Assembly: GCA_963575645.1 (NCBI GenBank)
Contig: OY754465.1
Coordinates: 45,596,401 to 45,660,400 of the forward strand
Source of the DNA: Xanthostigma xanthostigma
Lineage: Eukaryota > Arthropoda > Insecta > Raphidioptera > Raphidiidae
Length of the DNA stretch: 64,000 nucleotides
Reading direction: 5' to 3'
A program made the position numbers and the translations under genes. A model generated the notes under the pieces. It was not told the DNA's origin and did not search any database. It was given only the letters and a program-made list of their open reading frames with translations. Position 1 is the stretch's first letter. Each line of letters begins with the position of its first letter. Shown here one piece after another: positions 10,689 through 22,662 of the stretch.

Positions 10689-11403
10689 TGTTTTTTTTTT
10701 GTTGTAAATAATTAGTCGCCCTTTAAGTTGTTAGTCACCTGGAAAATTATTTCCCTAATAATAGGTGTGATGGTACTATGGGAAATGTGAACGAATGTTT
10801 CAACTGTCAAAAGAATTTGTTCTCGGTTTCGATTGTTAGTTCTGAGAGAGCTACCTGCATACAGTATTTCATAGAACAGGCACAGATAAAAGATGTATAT
10901 AATCGTATTCAATATTGTGCAATGCATTAGTATCTCAACTGGATAGGTACTAAGCGAGTGAAGACATAATTCATTCGATTGTGCTTTCGATATAATAAAA
11001 TTCTCTAAAAGTGGAGTGTAAGTCACGCGGTCGAACAGCTCGATCTGTGCGACTATCGTCTTGCGGCTAATTCAGATGCCTATGACCTCTGTTTTCGAAC
11101 GTTCATAATTTAAAATATTTATCTATAATCATAGTAAATCGACGGGCCATGGTAACTCTATATTAGCTCTTCCGTAGTCTCGGTTTGTTTGGTCAGACTA
11201 TATATGCGAATAAGAGTTAACGCTCATGCAATGGAATCTGGCGTATGTAGGACCACGGCACAGGATAATGTTATCAGGGTGTATTAAACTTGTCAAATCA
11301 TCAAAGCGATACGCACGGCCGGTGGATAAATACGCCATGGGCGATCCACGTCCACCGTCTGGTGTCATTTATATACATATCGTATAATGCGTGCTCACCG
11401 AAG
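10689..11403. other. non-coding stretch, nothing assigned
   Basis: AT-rich DNA with a less AT-rich patch at 11010-11400. No reading frame with recognisable homology was seen on either strand. Confidence 0.35.
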
Positions 11404-12835
11404 CCTCGCAGTAGAGATGAGCTTATTGGTTACTTTCAGATAACCGGTACTTTGGTGATAGCGGTTCTCGAGTACCGGTGATTTTTAACAGCGACCAGTG
11501 AACACTGATAATACTATGCGCGTTGATGAACAGCGATCGCCGATAACTGATTAAGACTAGCGTGTTCTGTAACGATAATAATGTTATCATTACAATTTAA
11601 TTATTATTTTTATGTATCTGTTTTATTTTATTTTAATTTAAAAATTTGTCAAATAGTGTACATTTATTAATTACGTATGTTTATAGGTTGAATTGAATTT
11701 ATGTTACGTCTATTATAAGTAAATTGATTTGCATTCTCGCTTTAAAGTTTAAATTTTGAAAGATTAATTTCTAAAAATCAGATAAATTTTAACTGGCGTC
11801 CGAAGCGGTAATATCGCAGTGCAATATTGAAGATAACCTATTAACCTTAAATTATTCAATACGATACGCAATTGTAACAAAAATTGTTAAATCGTTCGCG
11901 CTACGAGCCGGCAAGACAGAATTTTTTTAAAATTTAAATTTTTCACCATCGTAAACTATAAGGTCAAGTCAACCAATTTTTAAAATATTATTTAAATAAA
12001 AGGTAACTTTAAACCAATTCTTCTCGTACTAATTGCTAAAATATCACCTCCACTGCGCATACTCATAACGAAATTAAAGAGAAGAAAATTTGAAGTTACA
12101 GTTCAGTGTAAACAGATTATGAACACAGCCCAGTCACCGGTAGCTAGTCTGAACTGAACTCACGTCTCACTGGCCACTGCTGTAAACAATGAAATCGACA
12201 TGCTAGCGACTAATGCTGGGTTGCAGAAAGACTTGTCAAAAAATTTGTTTTGACAATGATCTTATGTATTTCTCCATATGAAAAGCATTGTAAAGTTTTA
12301 AAAAGACCGTGCTCGAAAAATAAAATTGATTGATTGAAACAATATTTTTCTTAAACTGTGTATACATGTATTTAGAATGGTTTTTTGTCCAGTTTCCACT
12401 TCAAACAACGTTTTTATACGCATTTTGATCAAAATTTAGCTTGAAAAGCGATCTTTTTTATGTAGAACAATAATTTGTTTTTATGTGAGTACAATCTAAT
12501 CTAGACGGCAGGGATTTTGAAAACGACATTAGACTGCTACTGATGTATGGATACTGTAATTATATGATCACAATCTAAGGTCACTGTCAAATAAATTTTA
12601 TTGACAATCGTTTGTGCAACTCAGCATATCATATTTACTTAGTTTGGTATCGTTTTGTTTTTTATTTTTTTGGTAGGTACATAATATTTCTTATTCAACG
12701 ATTATTTTTTCCGCTATTGTCGCTGGTTAGTCACTGAGAGCTAGTTTGAACTGAATTCACTGCAGAGAACAGTGAAATCCAATTGTTAGCGACCAAGTCA
12801 CTGAGAGTGAAATATGACTCATCTCTACCTCACAG
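11404..12835. mobile_element. hAT-like non-autonomous element with nested MITE
   Basis: The element spans 11412-12827 and is bounded by TAGAGATGAG and CTCATCTCTA. The flanking octamers are cctcgcag (11404-11411) and cctcacag (12828-12835), matching at 7 of 8. That fits an 8-bp hAT duplication with one later mutation. A subterminal unit of about 75 bp (gctagtctgaactgaa... and gctagtttgaactgaa...) occurs as a direct repeat at about 12132-12211 and 12729-12805. A separate MITE (12213-12627) lies between the two copies. There is no coding capacity. Confidence 0.65.
12213..12627 (+). mobile_element. MITE family TGCTGGGTTGCAGAAAG, copy 1
   Basis: The left end atgctgggttgcagaaag and the right end gcaactcagcat form a terminal inverted repeat. 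The interior contains catatgaaaagcattgtaaag, gatcaaaatttagcttgaaa and ctaatctagacggcagggat-type words. The same interior appears in the opposite orientation at 37962-38395. There is no coding capacity. The duplication may be TA or TTA, and is not resolved here. Confidence 0.7.
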
Positions 12836-13404
12836 CCGGGTTTATTGGTTACGTTGCCTACGCTATATGATCGCCGTTCTATAATCCACCACTGTATTTT
12901 GAAAATGCTTTCATTATATTGTGTTTTGATATTGTCTTATTTGAAAATATTTTTTTAATATAATTGACGTGTGAAGTTTCAATATTCATTTTTATATTTT
13001 AATGAGTATTATAGGAAATACGTTAATAAGTTAATAAATGCAATAAACATGCGGGCATGTTGATGGTGGAAGGAAAGGATTTATGTGGTGGAAGAAACGG
13101 ACGCAGGTTACCGGTACTTGTGATTTGCATGGCGGCTGCTGGCTATTGAGATAAAATGTAAAGGAGAAATGACAAATATCTTAACTGTAATACTTACTCT
13201 GCAGTAATTCCATAAATTCCATAAATTTGTCGAGCGTTCAACCAATCATAAACATAGAAGTTGCACGTTGTTTGATATGTCAAAATAAACGCTTATGCAA
13301 AAAAATTACTTGACCGGTATTTATTTAAAAGTCGACTTTTTTGGGCTATATAGTTAAACTCATTCATTTGAAAAATATTTGAAGACATTTATCAATTCTG
13401 GTTT

Positions 13405-13835
13405 TTGATGTTAAACATCTAGTGGCACGTTTGGTTGGGATTAAAACTGAGCAATTGGCTCGACACTGTTATGGGACGACATTTTTTGTGCGTTGGATTA
13501 AACGTAGCTTTAGTTGAAGGCGGCATCTAGATAACAGGACGAAACTTAGTTACTAGTATTTCGGTAGATTACAGCGCGTGACACTTGCTGTGTGTATGTG
13601 TTGAATTGTAACATGGCTTTTGTTGACGGCGACATCTAAGATTTATTAGTTACTAGAATATAAAGTTGCGCTGCTATTAACTTAAAGTTGCAGTGTCCAT
13701 AGGGCTTTAGGAAGTGTCCGTAGACTATCCATAGGGCTTTAGAAAGTGTTCGTTGAGTGGCTTAAGTCTTAAAGTTGCATTTGGCAATCTAACATTTCAC
13801 ATCTGCCAGGGCGTCCCGTGATGGCTCTGAATTTT
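13405..13835 (+). repeat. dispersed repeat family B, copy 1
   Basis: It shares gatgttaaacatct, tttagttgaagg, agataacaggacgaaactta, acatggctttt and gtccatagggcttt with 23519-23960 (same orientation) and 52751-53310 (inverted). The unit is about 430-560 bp, non-coding, and of unassigned class. Confidence 0.65.
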
Positions 13836-15652
13836 TTAAATTAAAAATCGTGCGGATTGTTACACATTTCAGTCCTCTCAACTTTTTTCGAATGAGAAAA
13901 ATAACGATATTCTACTATCTCCAATTCCGGCATATTACATGGTGGAAATCTACCCATGCTTATCAAAATTTAATTTTGTAATATTAATTTATTTCTTTGA
14001 AGATTTATTTGATTGGAAATTATAGTATTTTAGAGTATTGATGATGTATTTTATAAAAAAAAAACGTTGTTAGTGTATTTGCCGTAAGACACATGCATTA
14101 TTGTCATCCGTATCGGTCGGATGGCGGGACCAAAAGATCGAAACAACATTTCTCGACCTTCTTGCACAATTGGCACCATTTTAGGAATAGTAATATCCGT
14201 GCCAATTTACCTAAAAAATTCTCAGAATTGTTTCTTTGAAATTTAACTCTTTAATAAAGATTAAAATGTGATACTAAAGTCGACCCGACAAAAGCTAAAT
14301 TTTGTGTTGGTTGATTCGGATTTACTTACTGAAGGGTGTATCTAATATGATGCAAATATTGGTTGATAATAATATTTCAGTCAATGGGCTAAACTATTTT
14401 ATTTTGTCTAAAAATAAATTTAAGCGCACATAATAATAATTAGTCTTGCAATGTTTGTATTAGCAACTATCCTATATTGTCGGCAGGGTTGGCACTGTGA
14501 CCTGAGATTTTTTATTAATGATTTTCATTTATTTTTTTCAATATTTTGATATTAATAACTTTGAACGGATATTAATTTAATAATATTATATTTCTGTATT
14601 TTTTATGCTAGAATATTCGAGATGGGAAATATTTTTTTTCCTTTGAAAATCACGCAGCTTTTGTATTGAATAATATTATGTTAAATTGTGAAAATGTCAA
14701 ACACAGCAATTTCATGGAATAAATTTAAAATCAAGAGGGATTTTTATGTATTTTGTAAAAAAAAATATTTCAATCAGTTTAAAATTTAATTGAAATCAAC
14801 ACAATAATTGTATTGAATTTAAATTAATGTTTGCTAAAGTGACCAATGAAGGGCTGCAAATTGCATTTTAACTGATGATTATATATAGGTACAATGGTTT
14901 TGTATTTTAATGTAACAGTGACACATAAAAGGTGGTTATACCGAAGTTAATAATTTTGATGATTTAACAAGGGTAATTTGTACATACTAATATAATAAAT
15001 TAATAAATCATAGAAGTTCGACATTAAGCACATATTATGATATACGTAGTTCATTTTATATTAATTTTAGAAAACATAGCATCTTATTTATTTTGTTTTA
15101 CGTAATGTTTCACAGACTTAAAATCGTTTTCAGAACTGTCTGTAAGATTCAATTTTAATCAAAGTCGCTGTATTAAAAATATGGCGCAATGCTGAAAATG
15201 TTGGTGTTATTTCTGTGTCGTACTGTAGTTGAAATTCTGTTAAATTCTATAGAATGTATGTGCGCTTCAGTGATTTCGACAACGAAGTAAACAATGGCCG
15301 TCTATTGACAACTTCATTTGCGTAACATGTCTGCAGTTGCTTTGATCTTTATGCCTTTTAAAATAGCTAATTGAGACAAGTGAACAACTTACTTTCTGTC
15401 TGACTTTCATGCAAATTGTATAGCGTCTGTGCTTTTGTAATTATTTCAATGCGTCGACGTTAGGTTTTAAATAAATTAAAGTAATTATATTCTAATGCGC
15501 CCTGTGCACTTATAGGTTATGTAATACCGAATAATAAAACATTAATTCTTTTTGAAACTATATTTAAGTCTGACAACCAGTTTGGCAAACAATATTTATA
15601 CATGTTTTATAAACTGTTACTCATTAATATAGAATTAAAAAAAATAAGTTCA
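13836..15652. other. AT-rich non-coding stretch
   Basis: About 1.8 kb in which I see no reading frame, RNA gene or complete repeat. It is probably intergenic or intronic and decayed. Confidence 0.4.
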
Positions 15653-16484
15653 AAAACTAAAACCCGACTACTGAAAAGTATGAAACAAGAAAATATTCTC
15701 ATCTGAGGATAGCCGTGAACGTATGCCATCTCATATGGCGCCCTCTAAATGTATACCGTAATCAGCGTTGCCAGTTTTTTTTTTTGCCAAGTCGGGATTT
15801 TGGAACTCTTTGAGTGAAAACAGCGAATTTCTTTCGTCGAAAGTGGGACATAGTAAAAAAACGTATATAATCAGAAGTTTTCAAATACCTATTTATCTTT
15901 TTATTTTAATTAAAATTACGTTTACGTGACTATAGATAGCAAAAATAGCCAACGAAAATGTATTTTAATAAAAATATAATATTTTAAATCAGATTTACCC
16001 TATCGTTAAATAGTTAAGTCTTATTCGTCTTCAGAATAAAAAAAAAAAAAAAAAAACAGAAATCAAAATCAAAAAAGTTTTATTCATTAGAAAAATATGG
16101 CGTTTCAAACAATAGTCTGTGGAGTGAGTGTTACAAATTGCAACTTACAATAAGAGAATAATTATTTATAAGAATTACTTATTCATGATAGGTATTTCTA
16201 TGAAGATTTAACTTCTTTTAAATTTATCCCCGAGTTATCCCCGAAAAGCGGGACTGAGCCTGTCCCGCGCGGGACATTCAATTTTGATTTAAAAATCGGG
16301 ACGTCCCGCCAAAATCGGGACGTCTGGCAACGCTGACCGTAATGTACTTTACCCTAAAGCTTATGATCGCTTACTATTTTTGAAATGTATTGTTTTGCTA
16401 AGGTAGGTGGCATAGGACCACGGCTACCCTCAGATGAGAATATTTTCTTGTTTCATACTTTTCAGTAATCGGGTTTTAGGTTTT
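15653..16484. mobile_element. TIR element interrupted by a hAT insertion
   Basis: The left end around 15659-15716 (aaacccgactactgaaaag, then gaaaatattctcatctgagg) is matched by its inverted complement at 16420-16477, with only a few differences over about 58 bp. Removing the inner element (15763-16335 plus one TSD copy) leaves a unit of about 250 bp. A cgtagtcgggt word near 17340 suggests related ends nearby. Confidence 0.65.
15755..16343. mobile_element. hAT MITE with 8-bp TSD accgtaat
   Basis: The element proper spans 15763-16335 and is bounded by CAGCGTTGCCAG and CTGGCAACGCTG, a perfect 12-bp inverted repeat. The octamer accgtaat is present intact at 15755-15762 and 16336-16343. CAGNGTTGCCA ends with an 8-bp duplication are classic hAT features. 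The interior near the right end contains repeated cgggac words. There is no transposase. Confidence 0.88.
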
Positions 16485-16531
16485 ATTTAATTTTTATTTA
16501 AAATATTTTGGGGTCATAGCAACAGCTAACG

Positions 16532-17078
16532 ATATACAGAATAATCCATTTTAATCTATATGGGAAATTTTTGAGACAGGACAATATTTTTGGAAAAAAA
16601 GTTTCAGACAAAAGTTGTTGATTTTGAAGGGGGGTATCGTTTGGAGACAAATACCGCCCCCATCACAAACCCCTGTGCTTGTTTAATCGATGACCTTTCC
16701 CAAACTAAATCACTTTTACTTCTCGTAATTTTCTGCGTAAGGTCGTTGTTTAGGCATAAAAATTTGATGGTGTTTTTGTCAACCGATTTTTGATATGCAT
16801 TTGAAGGGTTGAGGGAGGCAACGGATAAAAATATACTTCAGACAATTGTTGCATATTTTTTCTCGAAAAATCATAATTTGTGATAAAAATAAGTGTTCCT
16901 ATTAAAAATGTCAAAGTCACGCACTATCCCCGAGCAGGGGTTGGAGGTGGAGGGTGGTATTTGTCTCCAAGCGCTGTCATCCTACAAACTAAACAACTTT
17001 TGTATGAAACTTTTTTTCCAAAAATGTTGCCCTGTCTCTATAGTTTCCCATATAGATTAAAATGGATCACCTGTATAT
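16532..17078. mobile_element. foldback element of about 547 bp
   Basis: The left arm starts atatacagaataatccattt and the right arm is its complement ending ggatcacctgtatat. Both arms share ggaaaaaaagtttca and ggagacaaatacc, and the arms are about 150 bp long. Short frames inside come from the arms and are not genes. Confidence 0.7.
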
Positions 17079-17841
17079 ATTTTTGAAATTTGCAAATTAA
17101 GCCCTTTCATTTGATATCCAATACGGCATCATTAAAAAAATTTTTTTTTAGTTCATGACCTTATGTCCTCTAGACTCTAGAGGGCGCCATATTTAATTTA
17201 ATGTGACGTCACATAGGCTATAACCAGCGGACGATCAAAACGCTTCCAACGATACCTCATTTGTCAAATTGTGATAAGTAGTTTGAAATTATGATGGAAC
17301 ATTCATACCGATCAAACAAATAACCCGTCCTTTGCTTCGTCGTAGTCGGGTAATAATCTTACATAATTACTTGCAAAATTTATATTTTTACCTTATTTCT
17401 ACCTGTGTGAAAAAATGCCAGACCTATAGATTTTAGACTACTATATTTTTCAGAAAACTACAAAAAATGAACTATTACAACGCCTAGTAGTATTGTTTTC
17501 ATAATATAAATAAACGTTTGTAGTGATATCTCAAAAATGTGATTATGACAATGAAGACTACTAAAAATATGTAAAAACTTCCGGGAAATTTTACAATAGT
17601 ACTGATTTCATCAATATATCACGAAAAAATGGAACTAATTTCTGGTTATTATATACGAGTATATACCAAGATACCTTGTGGTTCAAATTGAATTTAACCC
17701 AACAAACATTTTAAAATTAATTTGTCCAAAAAATAATTGTGTCGTTTTCCAATTGATATTCATTCAGACCTATTCTGCTAATGATAGTCACGGTGACCAA
17801 GCGCTTATCAAAATAAGCACTCTGCATAATCACTTTTATTT

Positions 17842-18169
17842 AGAGTTCCGTACATCAGAAGGAAAAAAAGACCACTTCGTTGTCCGGCTGTTTGTCTGTG
17901 ACGACCCTTTTTCTCAGGAACACGTAGAGGTATCAAATTGAAATTAATGTCAAATACTCAGATCTGCAATCTCTTAGAGCTGTGAAAAAATCAAACTTCT
18001 AGTCAATGCAATCAAAAGATATGGCCGTTTATGCCCCATATTTTGACACTCGCAAGGGAATCAAAACCTATAAGGTACTTTCCGTTGACCTAGAATCGTG
18101 ATTTGGCAAGAAGTAATATTATCTTATAGCACAGGTAACGGGAAAAATCCGAAAACCGTAAATTAATAG
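17842..18169 (+). repeat. arthropod dispersed repeat with AGTTCCGTAC box
   Basis: It contains agagttccgtac, gttgtccggctgtttgtctg and a tail of tcaaaagatatggcc-type sequence. It resembles a very common insect non-autonomous repeat in which a GGGTTCCGTAC box precedes a TCCGTCTGTC run. It is interrupted at 18169 by gypsy element 2. A second relative of the box lies at 41767-41840. Confidence 0.5.
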
Positions 18170-18308
18170 TGTAATAGCCGATTTAGTTTATTGTAAATTA
18201 TGTAAATAATTATTGTACATCTTATGTAAGTAATAGTCATTCGTATTTTGTATTAAGAATAAAGTTCAGTTTGAAAATAGCAATCTTGGTATAATGATAT
18301 ACATTACA
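18170..18308 (+). repeat. 5' LTR of gypsy element 2
   Basis: This 139-bp LTR has TG...CA ends and contains AATAAAG as a likely poly(A) signal near 18258. It is identical to 22524-22662. Confidence 0.95.
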
Positions 18309-18311
18309 AAT

Positions 18312-18328
18312 TGGCGACGAGGGTTAAA
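18312..18328 (+). other. tRNA primer-binding site of gypsy element 2
   Basis: TGGCGACGAGGGTTAAA begins three bases after the 5' LTR. Its first 11 bases equal those of the site in gypsy element 1, so the two families probably use the same tRNA (tRNA-Ser by memory). Confidence 0.75.
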
Positions 18329-18385
18329 ATAAAATTAGTGAAAAGAAGTTTTGGGTATTGTCATTATAAGACTCATTAGAGCAAT

Positions 18386-21300
18386 ATGGCTTTACATTTA
18401 TCGTGTTTAAAAGAATTCAGCATACAGACGGACAACTGGAAAACCTATATTGATAGATTAGAACAGTTTTTCAAGGTGAATAAGGTCGCCGTAGAAGACA
18501 AAGTACCGACAATTATTGCATTGGTTGGTAATGAAACATACGAATTAATGGTAGATTTGTGCAGTCCAACAGCCCCAAAAGACGTATCATATGACGAATT
18601 AATAAAAACAGTACAGGAACATTTACAACCGAAACCGTCATTTATTGCGGAGCGTATTAGATTGCGTAACAGAAGACAAAACGAAGGGGAAACAGTTGCA
18701 CAATACTTAGCGGCGTTGAAAAATTTGGCAAAAACATGTGAATTTAAAAATAAGGATAATTTAGAAGAAAATATCAGGGATCAATTTATTTTCGGATTGA
18801 AAAATGAATTCATCCGACAAAGTGTATTTGCGGAGAAAACACCATCTTATGGGAAGGTAACTGCATTAGCAATGGCACTAGAAGCAGCTGAAGTAAACGC
18901 AAGTATGAATTGGAACAGTAAAGGTGAAGAAGTATACAGGCTGAGAGAAACTGGCGCAAGCACTTCGAGGAATAAATCAAGAAATCATAGTAATTCAAGT
19001 TATCAAGGAGCGTCTTCAAAAGGTTCCAAGGGACAAGGCATGCCCAGCAGAGCAAATGGAGACAGCAGGAAGAATGAAAATGAAATGAAGTGTTCGTGCT
19101 GCGGTCGAACTAATCATTTGAAAGGTAATTGTCGTTATCGCGATTATGAATGTAATAATTGTGGTAAAAAAGGGCATTTGGCTAAGTTATGTAGAAGGGG
19201 TAGAGGTAATGAAACTAGTAGACAAAATGTATATGCTATGGAAAACAATAATGATGAAAATAATGATTCAAGTAGTGATTCAAATAATAATTCCGATATA
19301 GAAATTTATAATTTAGGAGAAATAGGAAGTAAAGATGCACCGTGGATGATAGAATTAAATGTAAATGGTATTAATTTCAATATGGAGGTTGATACAGGAT
19401 CGGGAATCTCGGCAATTTCTGAATTAATTTATTTGAAACATTTTTCTAATAGAGTTCTCGAAAGTACTGATTTAAAGTTGCATTTGTACAATGGAGCACA
19501 AGTAAAACCTGAGGGAAAACTAAATGTAGAAGTTAAATATAAGCAGAATAAAGCAAATTTAGAATTGTATGTAATAAAAAATGCGGGTATTCCGATAATA
19601 GGGCGAACATGGTTACGTAAGTTAAATATTGCATTGGAAATAATTGGTAGCGTAAGAAATTCTAAAGAAATTACAATTAAAGAAATTTTACAAAAATATG
19701 ATTGCGTTTTTTCTGAAAAAGTGGGAAATTTTAAAAAGGCTTTAGTTCATTTAAATGTGCGCGATAATATCCATCCGATTTTTCATAGAGCACGGCCGGT
19801 AGCATTCTCATTAAGAAATAAAATTGAAAAAGAATTAGAACGTTTGGTTCAAGAAAAAATTATTTATCCGGTTGAATTTAGTGAATGGGCAACACCCATT
19901 GTTCCGGTTATAAAAAGTAATGGAAATATTAGAATCTGCGGAGATTTCAAAGTATCTCTGAATCCAGTTTTACAGGACGATAAGCATCCGATTCCTTTAA
20001 TTGATGAACTATTTGCAAAATTACGAGGGGGTAAATTATTTACTAAATTAGATTTGTCTAGTGCGTATCAGCAATTAAGTTTAGACGAGGATTCGAAAAA
20101 GTACACTACTATTATCACTCATAAAGGCTTGTACAGGTATAATAGACTGCCATTTGGACTCAAATGTGCTCCCGGGAAATTTCAACGTATAATGGAAGGG
20201 TTATTAAATTTAGATGGAGTTATGGTATTTTTGGATGATATATTAATTACCGGAAATGATGATAAAGAACATATGAGCAGATTATTAAAGGTGGTAGAAA
20301 TTTTGAAGCATAGTGGTTTAACGGTATCTAAAGAAAAATGTCACTTTTTACAAAAATCTATTTCGTATTTGGGTTATATTATTGATGCAGATGGTTTACA
20401 TACTTCACCAGATAAAGTAGAAGCTATAAGGAATATGCCAAGACCTAATTCGGTTACAGCATTAAAAGGGTTTTTAGGGTTAATAAATTATTATGGAAAA
20501 TTTATTAAAAATCTGAGTGTGGTATTGTCTCCACTTTACAATTTGCTAAAGAAAAACAAACAATGGTTCTGGTCGAAAGATTGTGAAAATGCTTTCAATC
20601 GTATTAAACAATTAATGTCTTCGTCCGATGTACTCGTACACTACGATCCTAATTTGCCGATCGTATTGGCATGTGATGCATCTGCATATGGTGTAGGAGC
20701 AGCTATATCGCACATTATGCCTAACGGCGACGAACGGCCCATTCAGTATGCGTCACGTACCTTATCACCAGCAGAATTTAACTATTCTCAGATAGATAAA
20801 GAGGCCCTAGCCATTATTTTTGGGATTAAAAAATTTCATAAATATTTATATGGGCAGCATTTTACGTTGATCACGGATCACCGCCCACTTTTATCAATTT
20901 TTAATCCACATAAAATGATACCTCAAATGATGGCTAGTAGACTGCAAAGATGGGCTATCATTTTGTCAGCATATGATTATAATATTGTTCATAAAAAGTC
21001 TGAATTAAATGGCAATGCTGATGGTCTGTCTAGAAACCCGTTAAAAATTATTGAAACTAAAAGAAATGATTTTGGCTATATAAATTTTGTAGAAGAAGAA
21101 TTTCCAATTAATCATGAAACTGTTGCTTCTGAAACTCAGAAAGATTTGATTTTGAAACAAATTTACAATTTCGTTTTAAAAGGGTGGCCAATAAGAATGT
21201 CGTCTGAAAAATTAGTTCCTTTCTGGAATAAAAGAAAAGAACTAAATTTAGAAAAAGGATGTCTTATGTGGGGTTATCGTGTCATCATCCCACCCAGTTT

Positions 21301-22465
21301 ACAGTCACAGGTTCTAAACGAAATTCATGCACCTCATATGGGGGTAGTGAAGAGTAAATCTATTGCTCGATCGTATGTTTGGTGGCCGGCATTAGATGTA
21401 GATTTAGAAAAATTGAGTAAAAATTGTCAAGCGTGTCAATCTGTACGATATTTACCGGAAAAATCTACATTGCATTCGTGGCCTTGGCCAGATAAACCGT
21501 GGTCTAGGTTGCATGCAGATTTTCTTGGTCCTTTTAATGGAAATTCTTACTTCGTAGTAATCGATGCCTATACTAAGTGGATGGAGGTCACAAAAATAAT
21601 GCAAACAAATGCTAAAAATACGATTTCATTTTTGAAAAATATTTTTTCACGTTTTGGTTTACCATTAACTTTTGTTACGGACAATGGCCAACCTTTTGCA
21701 TCAAATGAGTTTGCTTTATTTATGAAAAATAATGGAATTCGTCATATTTTTGTTCCGCCATACCATCCAAGTAGTAATGGACAGGCAGAAAATACAGTCA
21801 AAACAATAAAAATGGCTATGAAAAAAGCTATACAGATGAAAGAAAATATAGACGATTTTCTATGTCGATTTTTGTTGCATTATAGAAATTGTAAACACGT
21901 AACTACGGGAATTAGTCCAGCTGAACTAATGTTCGGAAGAAATTTACGTACTCGATTAGATTTACTTTTGCCGCATAACAATAACAATAAAAAAATGAAA
22001 CAAACATCGACAAAGGAAACAGTCAGAGAAACGGTTAAAATTAATCAAGAAAAACAAAAAAAATTTAAAAGAGGGAAAGATAGAGATTTAAAAATTAATG
22101 ATAGTGTGTTAGTTCGAATGTATCAAAATAATAAACAATTTTGGGAAACAGGATTGATTGTCTCAAAGATAGATTCACTCTCATACATTGTTAACGTGAA
22201 TGGTAAGAATGTTAAAAGACATGTTGACCAACTTATTCTTATTCATGCAAAACCTAAGCAAAAGCCAAGGTGTTACTTAGAACATTCTGATTTAAATAAT
22301 GAGCCTGACGGCACAGAAATTAAACCAAAGAATAGTGATACTGAATTTGACTTCAGTGAAACCATAGTGTTTCAAGAGCTTTTAAAAGAGGAAAATCGTG
22401 ACAATCAAAGTCGCTATCCCAAAAGAGTAATCAAACCTGTTACCAGATACAAACGCAATATGTAA
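18386..22465 (+). CDS. Gag-Pol polyprotein of gypsy element 2
   Basis: An intact 1359-aa frame. Gag occupies about the first 235 residues. Two canonical CX2CX4HX4C zinc knuckles lie at C236-C249 and C256-C269. The protease has DTGSG at D336. Reverse transcriptase has FLDD at 615-618, so the usual aromatic first residue of YxDD is F. RNase H has ACDASAYGVG near 760 and TDHRPL near 830. Integrase has an HHCC finger around 980-1015 and a catalytic triad D1045, D1099, E1135 with 35 residues between the last two. The tail contains RYPKRVIKP. The ATG is the first one downstream of the primer-binding site and gives a Gag-like start (MALHLSCLKEF). Gag and Pol are in one frame. It resembles insect K02A2.6-like/mag-type gypsy proteins by motif; subgroup is inference. 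Confidence 0.96.
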   Translation: MALHLSCLKEFSIQTDNWKTYIDRLEQFFKVNKVAVEDKVPTIIALVGNETYELMVDLCSPTAPKDVSYDELIKTVQEHLQPKPSFIAERIRLRNRRQNEGETVAQYLAALKNLAKTCEFKNKDNLEENIRDQFIFGLKNEFIRQSVFAEKTPSYGKVTALAMALEAAEVNASMNWNSKGEEVYRLRETGASTSRNKSRNHSNSSYQGASSKGSKGQGMPSRANGDSRKNENEMKCSCCGRTNHLKGNCRYRDYECNNCGKKGHLAKLCRRGRGNETSRQNVYAMENNNDENNDSSSDSNNNSDIEIYNLGEIGSKDAPWMIELNVNGINFNMEVDTGSGISAISELIYLKHFSNRVLESTDLKLHLYNGAQVKPEGKLNVEVKYKQNKANLELYVIKNAGIPIIGRTWLRKLNIALEIIGSVRNSKEITIKEILQKYDCVFSEKVGNFKKALVHLNVRDNIHPIFHRARPVAFSLRNKIEKELERLVQEKIIYPVEFSEWATPIVPVIKSNGNIRICGDFKVSLNPVLQDDKHPIPLIDELFAKLRGGKLFTKLDLSSAYQQLSLDEDSKKYTTIITHKGLYRYNRLPFGLKCAPGKFQRIMEGLLNLDGVMVFLDDILITGNDDKEHMSRLLKVVEILKHSGLTVSKEKCHFLQKSISYLGYIIDADGLHTSPDKVEAIRNMPRPNSVTALKGFLGLINYYGKFIKNLSVVLSPLYNLLKKNKQWFWSKDCENAFNRIKQLMSSSDVLVHYDPNLPIVLACDASAYGVGAAISHIMPNGDERPIQYASRTLSPAEFNYSQIDKEALAIIFGIKKFHKYLYGQHFTLITDHRPLLSIFNPHKMIPQMMASRLQRWAIILSAYDYNIVHKKSELNGNADGLSRNPLKIIETKRNDFGYINFVEEEFPINHETVASETQKDLILKQIYNFVLKGWPIRMSSEKLVPFWNKRKELNLEKGCLMWGYRVIIPPSLQSQVLNEIHAPHMGVVKSKSIARSYVWWPALDVDLEKLSKNCQACQSVRYLPEKSTLHSWPWPDKPWSRLHADFLGPFNGNSYFVVIDAYTKWMEVTKIMQTNAKNTISFLKNIFSRFGLPLTFVTDNGQPFASNEFALFMKNNGIRHIFVPPYHPSSNGQAENTVKTIKMAMKKAIQMKENIDDFLCRFLLHYRNCKHVTTGISPAELMFGRNLRTRLDLLLPHNNNNKKMKQTSTKETVRETVKINQEKQKKFKRGKDRDLKINDSVLVRMYQNNKQFWETGLIVSKIDSLSYIVNVNGKNVKRHVDQLILIHAKPKQKPRCYLEHSDLNNEPDGTEIKPKNSDTEFDFSETIVFQELLKEENRDNQSRYPKRVIKPVTRYKRNM

Positions 22466-22512
22466 ATATTATAAAATAAAAATTGAAAATATGTTTATTA
22501 TGTTTCCATTTT

Positions 22513-22523
22513 AAGAAAGGAGG
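22513..22523 (+). other. polypurine tract of gypsy element 2
   Basis: AAGAAAGGAGG lies directly before the 3' LTR, as required for plus-strand DNA priming. Confidence 0.85.
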
Positions 22524-22662
22524 TGTAATAGCCGATTTAGTTTATTGTAAATTATGTAAATAATTATTGTACATCTTATGTAAGTAATAGTCATTCGTAT
22601 TTTGTATTAAGAATAAAGTTCAGTTTGAAAATAGCAATCTTGGTATAATGATATACATTACA
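22524..22662 (+). repeat. 3' LTR of gypsy element 2
   Basis: A 139-bp copy identical to the 5' LTR at 18170-18308, followed by the TSD aatag. Confidence 0.95.
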
